Below are positions 55,743 through 64,000 of a DNA stretch of 64,000 bases, piece after piece. Source of the DNA: Symbiodinium natans (taxonomy: Eukaryota > Sar > Dinophyceae > Suessiales > Symbiodiniaceae); NCBI GenBank assembly GCA_905221605.1, contig CAJNDS010000002.1:1417438-1481437 (forward strand). Reading direction: 5' to 3'. The notes beneath the pieces are model-generated. The model did no database searches. It was not told the DNA's origin and saw only the letters and a program-made list of their open reading frames with translations. The position numbers and the translations under genes were made by a program. How positions within the stretch are numbered: position 1 is the first letter of the stretch; each line of letters starts with the position of its first letter.

Positions 55743-57368
55743 GGGAGGCGGAGCCAGCTTCTCCTCTGCGCTTGCAGATGCTGTTCGCGCGTGCTATCCA
55801 GGCCAAGCTCAGCCCGTCTCTCTCTCTCTCTCTCTGTGTCTGTCTGTCGGTCGTCGCGCCTGCCACATCCCAGCACCAGATTTGGCACGTCTTCGCCAGG
55901 CTTCCGTGCACTTCGTGCGGACGAAGTGGCAAAGAAGGCCAACGCTCAGATTGCTAGGACCTTCTTTATTTTTGGAGCTGCAGCCTAGCAGTCGGCTTGG
56001 GCATGGACAGACGACTCTTCGTATGCAGCATGTGCACGCATGTGCTCCAGCTTGTGCCGCTGGCATTCCAAGAGTCAAGGATTTCGTGAACCATAGGGTA
56101 AACTTGGGTAAGCTCTCTTGCGGCTCTCGCGCCAATGCAAGACTGTAGCGCTGAGCGCTACTCGTTTGTCATCGCCCGTCACCAGCGACACGGATACCTG
56201 GTGCTTCGCTCCCCATCGGACAATGGAGGACGTTACGGGCTTCCCTACGGCATTGTGGATGCCTATCAGGCCAAGTTCGTGGGAATGGATCGTGCCACCT
56301 TGGCAACGGCAGCTCGTGCTCTTCTTGAGGCAACAGGCCTGGACTTCAGCGAGGATGCCGGTCGGCTTCACCCCATACGCTTCCCTGCAGCAGTGCAGTC
56401 GAAGATTGGCGCAAACCACAGCTTTGTTGGGTTGGAGCTTCGTGATGAAGATTCCTTGCATCTGAGAGGTAATTTAGTAGGATTGACTCAGCCTAAGACG
56501 GGCCAGAATGACTTCTATCTGCGGCTCTCAGAAGACCACGCAGCCTTCTATTTCGAGCCGGACAGACGCAAAGCTGCTTCTGCGCTCAGGCGCCAGTCTG
56601 GCGGAAAGCCCTCAAAAGCACTTCGAGCAATGCAGGCTGTGTACAGCCCGGACAACTGCTGCTTCACAGGCCTTTGGCGTGCGTGCTTCGGCTGAATCTC
56701 CAGGCATCTCTGCTCACTTTGTGCTGAAGCCACAGTTAAACGGTTAGGGCCCGATGTCATACTCCGAGCACGGAGCTCCTTCTAGCCTAGAGCAGCAACA
56801 GCATCCACGGCGAGTGAAGAGGCATAGGCGCCGGAGATTCAGGTATAAAGTGCGACAGGTCATCATTGCCCACTTTCAAGTATATTTCAAGGGCTTTGAG
56901 ACCAATCGCTGATCGCTTGCCAGAACCATAGAGCACGCCGCTGAAGCTGGGCACAGATACTGATCTTGCTCAGCAGAGCTGAACAAGTTTCAGCTCCGTG
57001 CCTAGCTTTTGGTTGGAATGCTACGACGATGTGACTTCACACGACTTCACAGTTCTCAGCTATAGGAAAAAGGATGACAAGGTCGCCTTTGCTATATGCT
57101 GAAGTGCAAGCATGGTCCTTCATGCCCCCAACCTACGACCGCCCAAGAATCTTTGTTGCAGGTAGGCAAGATTGTGGCCCGTGGTCTGGAGAAGCAACTT
57201 CCCATCGCAGCTGCACGTGCAGATTTTTCTCCAGACCGCCGCCGGGCTGAGCTGAAGTTCGATTGGCGCCCTGTGATGCCACGATTCCAAGTCCAGAGAG
57301 ACTTTGAGAGAAGGCCGGCTGAGCTTCAACCAGAACCCGAGCTGTTTGTCGCCGACCTCGCTGGATGA
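55743..57368 (+). CDS. Nudix-like protein with degenerate Nudix box, four exons
   Basis: Exons 55743-55801 (GASFSSALADAVRACYP), 55874-55937 (APDLARLRQASVHFVRTKWQ), 56149-56635 and 57162-57368 join in phase; all three introns (55802-55873, 55938-56148, 56636-57161) have AG|GC donors. Exon 3 reads AERYSFVIARHQRHGYLVLR, then GGRYGLPYGIVD and TLATAARALLEATGLDF, the frame of a Nudix fold. In the Nudix box RExxEE, two glutamates are replaced (R-A-L-L-E-A) and the LPGG is LPYG, so hydrolase activity is doubtful; a binding role is possible. The last exon (VGKIVARGLEKQLP...VADLAG, stop 57366) is basic and unknown. The first intron contains (TC)n as its pyrimidine tract. Further 5' exons are expected. 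Confidence 0.65.
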
Positions 57369-57429
57369 CGCCGGCTCAGCGGACAGAGAGGGCTGACACT
57401 ACTGGACATTATTCAAGTACTCTCGGTTC

Positions 57430-57755
57430 TACATAGAAGTATAGATATATATATATATATACACACATATGTATATAACTATGTAGGTACCAAAAAGTAT
57501 ATGTATAAGATGTGTATGTGTATGTGGATGTGGATGTGGATGTGGATGTGGATGTGGATGTAGATGTATGTGTATGTGTACGTGTATGGGTATGTGTATG
57601 TGTATGTGTATGTGTGTATGTGTGTGTATATGTATATGCATATAGAGGAAGATGTGTATATATGTTTCTGTGTACATGTGTATATATGTACATATGCATG
57701 TATGCGTATATGCATATATGTATATATGTATATATGTATATATGCATATAGTTCC
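57430..57755 (+). repeat. TATG/TGTATG microsatellite with a GGATGT subdomain
   Basis: It runs from (TA)n at 57442-57462, through GTATATG units and a GGATGTGGATGT block (57525-57565), to (GTATATAT)n ending at 57750. All frames through it are repeat products. Confidence 0.95.
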
Positions 57756-58010
57756 ATGAGACTGAAACTTGCGTTTTCGATTTATCGTTGGCTCTTTTGG
57801 CAGCTGACAAATCCGTTAAATTGATAACACACATCTTGTGAATCAGTAAGGGAAAAACTACTTTCCTGTATCACGAGGGTCTAGGCCCGGCTCACGTTCA
57901 CAATTTTCGGTCGGCTTCAGAATGGGTCCATAGGAGGCCCTTAAAGGCCTTCGAGGTCCATGAAGAGTCCGTGGCTCCAAGAGGGTGCGAAGGGAGTCTG
58001 CAACGTGCCG

Positions 58011-58088
58011 CCCCCCCCCCCCCCCCCCCCCTCCCCCCCCCCCCTCCCCCCCCCCTCCCCCCCCCCCTCCCCCCCCCCCCCCCCCCCC

Positions 58089-58132
<44 letters not shown>

Positions 58133-58252
58133 CCCCCCCCCCCCCTCCCCCTCCCCTCCCCCCTCCCCCCCCCCCTCCCCCCCCCCCTCCCCCCCCCCTC
58201 CCCCCCCCCTCCCCCCCCCCCACCCCTCCTCCCCCCCCGCTCCCCCCCCCCT
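58011..58252 (+). repeat. About 240 bp C-tract with periodic T
   Basis: Almost pure C on the + strand, with single T residues at irregular 6-13 base spacing and a few A/G near the end. It would form i-motifs on this strand and G-quadruplexes on the other. The Pro/Gly frames are artefacts. The exact length may be a sequencing estimate. Confidence 0.95.
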
Positions 58253-58339
58253 TAAAAAGTTCACTCGGCGGACACCTCGAAGCAATCATCTGTTGGACCA
58301 CGACCGAACGCATACCTTTGTATACGTTTAACATATGTA

Positions 58340-58420
58340 CAAACACATATATATATATATATCATATATATATATATATGGTACCCCCCCCAGTGACCTA
58401 CCCTTTTTCGCCTTGTCTCA
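58340..58420 (+). repeat. (TA)n-GGTACCCCCCCCAGTGACCTACCC module, + orientation
   Basis: Two (AT) runs are followed by GTACCCCCCCCAGTGACC and TACCCTTTTT. The same sequence is found inverted at 60477-60535 and, without the tail, at 62258-62296. Confidence 0.8.
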
Positions 58421-58517
58421 AGTCACCCAGCTGCACTGCAAGCAAACTCGGTGTGCAATATAGCGTATTTCCTAGGGCGTAGACTAAAATACAACTAAAA
58501 TCGCGGGACAGTAGAAA

Positions 58518-58800
58518 AAACCAAAAACACCAATACCAAAACCAAAAAAACCAAAAAACCAAAACCAAAAAAACCAAAAAAACCAAAACCAAAAAAACCA
58601 AAAAAACCAAAACCAAAAAAACCAAAAATACCAAAAACAACCAATTTTCCGCGACTTTCAGGAAATCCCTATGAGGCTTCTCCAAGAGTCCCGGAAAATT
58701 GTTTTTTTTGGTATTTTTGGTTTTTTTGGTTTTGGTTTTTTTGGTTTTTTTGGTTTTGGTATTTTTGGTTTTTTGGTTTTGGTATTTTGGCTTTTTGGTT
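58518..58800. repeat. CCAAAAA/GGTTTTT foldback, about 280 bp
   Basis: An array of AAAACCAAAAAAACC (58518-58640) faces its complement GGTTTTTTTGGTTTTGG (58698-58800) across about 58 bp of spacer. Both arms consist of 7-, 8- and 15-base units. Single-stranded forms would pair into a long, A/T-heavy hairpin. Confidence 0.9.
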
Positions 58801-58839
58801 CGCCTTCACGGTCACGAGGCAACAACTACGCATTTTTAA

Positions 58840-60330
58840 GTGTGCTTATGCTAATTGTGCTTTTCAGAAATAGTATACAAGTGGTCTTTCTAGTGCTTCA
58901 GAACTATTTGTTTCGTTATTATGTAAGTAGAGCCGCTAGTGTTTAGTGCATCTTTTGGTTGTACTCAAGTGTAGTAGACCTTATTCAGCCATTACTTGGT
59001 GCTCTGGTAGCTCAATTCGCATGGATAATATTTGCCTGGTAAATGCGATTAATTATCTAGAAGCAGCATTTGCAATACTTGTCTTGAGAAAAAGCATTTA
59101 TTGCTTAGAATTGTTTGCTTAAAAAGTGACGCCTACTCGTCCAGGAATACCCCAAAACCCTATAATCCAAACTTTACCAGAGATTCTCCTGAAAAGCTTG
59201 CGCTTTTGGATGTTTTTATGTATTTGTGAATTTGCTTGTGTATGGCCTTCACTAAGTACTTTTCTAGGATTCTTGTGCATTTTTTAAGCCTGATTGTGCA
59301 AGTTGCGTTTTTCAAGCATAGTATATATGTGGTCTTTATTGAATACTTCAGACATCTTTGTTTCATCGTTATGTAAGTAGAACCGCTTCTATTTCCATTA
59401 TTGTGCATTTTTAAGCTTGCTCATGCAAATTGTGCTTTTCAGACATAGTATATAAGTGGTCTTCAGCAATCTTTGTCTCATTGTTATGTAGGTAGAACCG
59501 TTCCATTTCCGCAAGTGTTTATTTCGTATTTGGTGGAGTATGGTCCTTTAAATAGTATTCACTTGAGTCAAATTGGGCTATTTGCTTAAGAATTCCTCTA
59601 GTAGTTAAATTCGCATAGAATGAATACTTCAAAAAAATTGTTTCATGAATATGTAAACATAAGGTGTTTCATTTGGCTTTGCAGATAGTACTTCAATAAT
59701 ACTTTGCCTGGTATAAACACAACTGTTTCAATGCATTAGTTGCTCAACAAAGCACTATTTGCCCTTTAAACCACACTTTGCCATATTTTGGTTGAATATG
59801 GTGCTTCTTTCGTATTTTGGTTGAGTATGGTCCTTTAAATGGTATTCACTTGAGTCAAATTGGGCTATTTGCTTAACAATTACTCTAGTGGCTAAATTCG
59901 CATAAGATGATTATTTCAAAAATAAAAAACGATTCATGAATGTGTAAACATAAGGTATTTCAGTGGACTTTTCAGAGAGCATACTTTGCCTAGTACAGAC
60001 ACAATTGTATAAATACAGTATTTGCACTTTAAACGCACACTTTGCCATTTTTTGGTTGAGAATGGTGTTTATTTCGTATCTTGGTTGAGTATGCTCCTTT
60101 AAATAGTATTCACTTGAGTCAAATTGGGCTCTTTGCTGAATAATTACTCTAGTAGCTAAATTCGCATAGAACCAAGAAAAATGTTTCACTATTTGATTAA
60201 TACTTTGCCTCGTACAAACACAATTGTATAAATAAATTAGTTGCTCAACAAAACATTAATTGCCCTTGAAAGGCACAATTTGCATAGAAAAACACTGATC
60301 TAAACATCTAACAACAGCATTGTCCGCTTC
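58840..60330. repeat. AT-rich block of diverged interspersed direct repeats
   Basis: Two families alternate. One contains CATAGTATATAAGTGGTCTT and GTTATGTAAGTAGAACCG (copies at about 58865, 59320 and 59445). The other contains TTGAGTATGGTCCTTTAAAT, TTCACTTGAGTCAAATTGGG and TCTAGTAGCTAAATTCGCAT (copies at about 59530, 59820 and 60080). Copies are 70-90 percent alike by eye. Base composition is markedly AT-rich against the rest of the window. No coding frame is supported. Confidence 0.75.
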
Positions 60331-60476
60331 AGATTCAAAATGTAGATTCTTCCAATGCTGGCTTATCGGGGTCTGTGAGGTGGGTGTCCCAGTAACTGTC
60401 CTTCATTAGCCGGTGATTAACTACGCGACTTTTGGGCCTTCTTTGTTATTTTTTGTTAAAAAGGCCTAAAAAGGCC

Positions 60477-60509
60477 TCAAAAGGGTAGGTCGCTGGGGGG
60501 GGGGTAGCA

Positions 60510-60540
<31 letters not shown>

Positions 60541-60545
60541 TTCAT
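60477..60545 (-). repeat. Inverted copy of the (TA)n-TACCCCCCCC module
   Basis: Reads AAAAGGGTAGGTCGCTGGGG, then GGGGGTAGC and (AT)n, T12. It is the reverse complement of the module at 58340-58420, including the flanking GACCTACCCTTTT, so homology extends beyond the simple repeat. Confidence 0.8.
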
Positions 60546-60894
60546 GTAGCAATATACGTAGCGTACACGGTGATAAAACATGTCCTTAAGCCTTTGTATC
60601 TGTGAGACAGCGTTTGCCTTTCTCCAAGGCCGCAGACCGGCAGCGCTTTGTGGTCCAACTCGAGGCGAGTCGCCTGGGAGAGTACCCAAGAGAGAGCCCC
60701 TAAAACGGTTTGGGGTTTAGGGGTTGGGATTTAGGGAACTGAAGGAGTCCTACAGAGAGTTTGTGCAAATTTGGAGTCTAATGTTGAGGGTCCACAGAAG
60801 TCTCAGCCCCAAAGCAAGAAGTGGACAAGTAGACAAGCAAAAGCCGTTGCTAGGAACTGCATGTCGGCAGCGCTGCCGGCATTGCTTCCATAAG

Positions 60895-61782
60895 GTTGCC
60901 GTCGAGAAGGCGGTCAAGACGGCCGAGATGAGGCGCAGGGTTTCTTCCTTTGCTTGAATCTTTTGAATCCATGAGGAATGGTGTGTGTGTGTGTGTGCTT
61001 GGGTTTTCATATATACGTGCCATGCGGCGGAAGCATTGCAAAGTCAGAAGCTCGTTCTGTCGGGTTTGCAGGAGCTGGAGCACTATGGAGCAGGCAGCGA
61101 GGCTTGGGATTTCGTCTGCGACGGCGGAACTCAGGTCAGCTTCACATCAGTTTCGTGCCTCAGGCCATGCCAACAAACCTGTCGACGGGCCGTGGTGAAG
61201 CAGGTGGGCATCCGGAATACCCTTCAACACTTCAACGGCTTGCTGGCTTCTCGATGCTCGTTCTGTACGCACTGCCGTAGGGACCCGCCAATTTGGCCTG
61301 ACCGGAGGCTGGTGAGATGCTTTGGGATGCAGGCCTGCTCGCAAGAGGACGGCATCGGCATTTTGAGAAGGGGTCGGGCCGCATGCCACCGTGATCAGCA
61401 CATTGATGTAGGAGTAGAAGTGATCTCCCATGAGGAAACGCCGACATGTTGGTGATGACATCGGTAGAGGCTCACCCAGCTGCTTCGTTGGTCGTGGACA
61501 GCACGCTGTCTGCCATCTGCTATGATTTTGAACTGCCCGACTTTTGCGCTCTCGACCCAAGAGCCATCCAGAAGCCCCCGCACAAGAGCTCCCCAAAAAG
61601 CAGCCAAGTAAGCATCCAAGAGCCAAGACATCCTCTAAAGAACTTTGAAAAAAAGAGAAGCAGCAAAACAGGGCGCCCTGGCCGCTTGCCTCACGCAGCT
61701 GCCCGCCAAAGCTGCAGAGGCGCTGGCCGGCGAGGTCCGACTCCGAAATGGGGACGTAGGGAACCGTAAGAGGGGAGTTTAG
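60895..61782 (+). CDS. Uncharacterised protein, four phase-linked exons
   Basis: Exons 60895-60939 (VAVEKAVKTAEMRRR; may begin earlier with CRHCFHK), 61072-61134 (ELEHYGAGSEAWDFVCDGGT), 61470-61607 (AHPAASLVVDSTLSAICY, FELPDFCALDPRAIQ) and 61672 onward (GALAACLTQLPAKAAEALAG, EVRLRNGD). All junctions are phase 0 with GT donors (AGG|GT, CAG|GT, CAA|GTAAGC) and AG acceptors. The last exon either stops at TAG 61780-61782 or splices at GAC|GTAGGG. No domain is recognised. A (GT)n microsatellite lies in the first intron. A minus-strand 159-codon frame (61147-61626) overlaps but has no such structure. Confidence 0.5.
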
Positions 61783-61884
61783 GGGGTACTCCTACTTTGG
61801 GGGGTGTTCTGAGTTCTGGCAGCTTTGAAGTTATAAGGGGAAGTTGGTGACCTCACTGTAGATGAACTTGAGACCTGAGCAAGG

Positions 61885-62215
61885 CATTGCTTCACATGCG
61901 GCCACACGACGAGCCCTTGCCCCAGACCTGCTTCGGCACTTGCAACACCAACGCAGTCGCTCGGTTCGGTGATGGTCTCCACATGTCTCCATCATGTCTG
62001 AGGACAGAAGCCCAGGGAAGGACGGATTTGGAGCTTGTGTATGAAGAGCCTGTTGAGTTGAAGAGCCTACAAAAGCAGGGTCTGCAGGGCAGCATTGCAG
62101 AATATTGCAGTGGTCATTGCAGGAGGCTTCTCAGCCCAGAAGTGATGTCGGCTCGAGAGGCCGCAGGCGGTGGGCCACGTGCTCATATGGCGGCCTTGAG
62201 AATACCTATGTTGTA
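61885..62215 (+). CDS. Open frame, possible downstream exons
   Basis: The frame reads PHDEPLPQTCFGTCNTNAVA, then EAQGRTDLELVYEEPVELKS and GSIAEYCSGHCRRLL. It may hold further exons of the 60.9 kb gene. A second frame ends ENTYVVVIVVACL. Several internal AG sites exist and no single structure is favoured. Confidence 0.25.
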
Positions 62216-62257
62216 GTCATTGTAGTTGCATGCCTTCAACACATGTGTGTACAACAG

Positions 62258-62296
62258 ATATACATATATATATATATATGCTACCCCCCCCCTTCC
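62258..62296 (+). repeat. (AT)n-GCTACCCCCCCCC module
   Basis: A third copy of the AT-run plus TACCCCCCCC motif. The sequence after the C-run (CTTCCAAAACCCC) differs from the other two copies. Confidence 0.75.
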
Positions 62297-63735
62297 AAAA
62301 CCCCACGTTTAAGAAACACGATCGGCGAGCATCGATGTTTCCCATGACAGGCTTCGACATGATTTGAATAACTAAATTGTGTAAACCCTGAAGGGGGGGC
62401 TTTAATGTATTTTAAGGCGGGTGGGAGAATTGAATAGCTAAACTAAAGAGAATAATTAACTAAATTTGTTAATTAAATTAATTAAAATAATTAGATTTTA
62501 AATGCTTCAAATGCTTCAAATCCTGAAAGGCAGGGGGGGCAGCTCCTGAGGGGATTTCAATACTCTAAATCTGAAGCCCCCCTATTGAAACATGCAGGCC
62601 CCTTCAGATTTAAATGATCTCTTCTTTTTTGTTGACTTCCCCTTCGCGGAGGGGGCCAGGCCCCCCCCCCCCCCCCCTATCAGGATTTATTAAACTATTT
62701 AAAATAATAGAAATATGTGATTTTTTAAATGATTTACTTAAACACTCTCCCCGAATTAGATAATTTGAGTATGAAGGCCTCTATTTATATATGAAGGCCC
62801 CGCCATATTTACTTTATCTAATTCTCTTCCCCGAATTAAGTAATGTAAACATGAAGGCCCTTCCACATTTAAATGATTGACTTTGGGGGAGGGGGGGGAG
62901 AATTAAATAATTAAAGATCTAAATAATTTGAATACATCAAATCCTAAGAAATGGAGGGGGGGGAGCTCCCCCCCTTCTGGAGGGAATGAAACAGCTAATT
63001 TTTTTTTATGAAGATCCCTATTTAAATATGAAGGCCCCTTCAGATTTAAATGATTGAATTCCCCCGGTGGGAGGGGGCAAGGCCCCCTTTTAGGATTTCA
63101 ATATTTTAAACACATTAATATAAATAGGCAAATTAATTTAATTCCTGAAAGGGGGGAGGGGGGGGGGGGGGGGGCTCTCTGCTTCTGAGGGGAGTTAGAT
63201 AAGTTAAATAAGTAAAAATGAAGGCCCCTCAGATTTAAACTCATTTCGTTCCCCCTGCTTCTTTCAGGATTTAATTGTTTAAAATAGTTTCTTCGTATAA
63301 TTTATGTAAATTATTTAATTCCCTCCCCGAATCAAGGAATTAAATATGAAGCCTAAATATGAAGACCCTTCCATATGTACATCATTTAGTTCAGGGGGGA
63401 GAATTTATATCTTACATAATCCAAATCTTGAAGTGGGGGGGGGGGGCAGCTCCTTCCTTCTGGGGGAAACAAAAAACTACACAATTTACATATGACGCCC
63501 CTATTTAAATCTGAAGGCCCCCCCCTCAGATTTAAATTTGTTCATTATTTAATTCTCCTTGCTGAAGGGGACCGGGGTTTAAATTATGTAAATTATTAAG
63601 TCCCTCCCGAATTCAGTAATTTAAATATTAAGGCCTCTATTTGAATATGAAGGCTCCTCTATTTCTTAAAATATGATTACTTAATTCTCCTCCCCGAATT
63701 ACATAGTCTAAGTACGAAGCAGATTGTTGAGGCCA
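62297..63735. other. AT-rich block punctuated by G- and C-homopolymers
   Basis: TTAAAT/AATTAA-rich DNA carries at least five runs of 8 or more G or C (for example 62661-62677, 62956-62963, 63153-63173 and 63436-63446). A recurrent phrase, ATGAAGGCCCCTTCAGATTTAAAT, appears about five times, and CCCCGAATTA several times. No gene is present. The composition is unlike the rest of the window. Confidence 0.7.
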
Positions 63736-63744
63736 CCAGATGAT

Positions 63745-64000
63745 TTGATCTGTGACATAGAGAGGCAAATCTGCAATTTCAAATCTGCGATCTGCGTTTT
63801 CTCGGGAAAAACGCAGATTTCAAATCTGCTAGGAAAACGCGGATTTCAAGTCTGCGAACCTGCATTTTCTCGAGGAAACGCAGATTCGCAGATTTGCAGA
63901 CTCGTTGGGGGCCACAAATCTGCGAATCTGCGTTTTCTTGAGAAAAACACAGATTTCAAATCTGCGAATCTGCGTTTTCTCGAGAAAAATCGCAGATTTC
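63745..64000. repeat. Palindromic minisatellite at window end
   Basis: Irregular 35-50 bp units are built from two palindromes, GCAGATTTCAAATCTGC and GCGTTTTCTCGAGAAAAACGC. About six units are present and the array runs off the window edge. Confidence 0.85.

Noticed and set aside
57858-58482. Poly-Pro and poly-Gly frames up to 165 codons
   Set aside because: Products of the C-homopolymer tract on either strand.
62105-62347. ENTYVVVIVVACL as the C-terminal motif of a second PP2C
   Set aside because: It lacks the G-S/D-D-N core and no other PP2C motif is nearby; the frame then runs into a TA repeat.

Overview
The window reads as nuclear DNA of a dinoflagellate, most like a Symbiodiniaceae or Suessiales genome. 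This is an inference from four signs. (1) Genes are split into many short exons, and their introns start with GC or GA as well as GT and usually end AG|G; more than 20 such junctions keep phase across recognisable protein domains. (2) One exon carries the motif W-x2-GWS-x3-KK-x2-CC, which I recall from dinoflagellate predicted proteins. (3) Plant-type telomere repeats (CCCTAAA) are scattered through the interior in both orientations. (4) Repeats are very dense, and there is a decayed tyrosine-recombinase-type (DIRS-like) retroelement. There are no bacterial operons or rRNA genes, and I found no tRNA or spliced-leader copy. Most long open frames are repeat artefacts; the real genes are chains of 40-500 bp exons with no start codon of their own.

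Layout. 1-2168: unassigned. 2169-10751: composite tandem array in which a ~1.3 kb terminal-inverted-repeat element (four copies, each with an internal 131 bp palindrome) alternates with a 497 bp satellite (seven copies). 11256-12269: about 1 kb of TAG/AGT microsatellite. 12690-13599: broken reverse transcriptase/RNase H. 13950-16880: minisatellites, a 123 bp palindrome and telomere-variant repeats. 17508-19515: two-exon multi-pass membrane protein gene. 19750-23880: small inverted-repeat element and interstitial telomeric tracts. 22.3-25.2 kb: SR-rich exons, then a cold-shock-domain gene. 25.9-26.9 kb: possible minus-strand gene. 26915-31254: at least 12 exons of a PP2C (PPM) Ser/Thr phosphatase with its metal-binding motifs intact. 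31.3-35.7 kb: little recognisable. 35744-36657: gene joining an RS-rich exon, a Pro/Gly/Tyr repeat exon and a cold-shock domain. 38.4-43.2 kb: candidate exons of one or more Ala/Pro/Glu-rich proteins. 45185-45375: fascin-like fragment. 45560-50434: two abutting tandem arrays, the second a dimeric higher-order satellite. 50.6-50.9 kb: minus-strand exons. 51918-52322: exon with the WS/KK/CC motif. 55743-57368: Nudix-like gene that has lost catalytic glutamates. 57.4-60.6 kb: TATG repeats, 240 bp poly-C, a foldback and AT-rich repeats. 60895-61782: uncharacterised four-exon gene. 62.3-64.0 kb: AT-rich DNA with G/C tracts, ending in a palindromic minisatellite cut by the window edge.

Apart from the minus-strand candidates, the recognisable genes all lie on the + strand, which fits the unidirectional gene blocks known in dinoflagellates. 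The functions seen lean to RNA handling (two cold-shock proteins, SR-type exons) and signalling (PP2C). No operon-like cooperation can be inferred.
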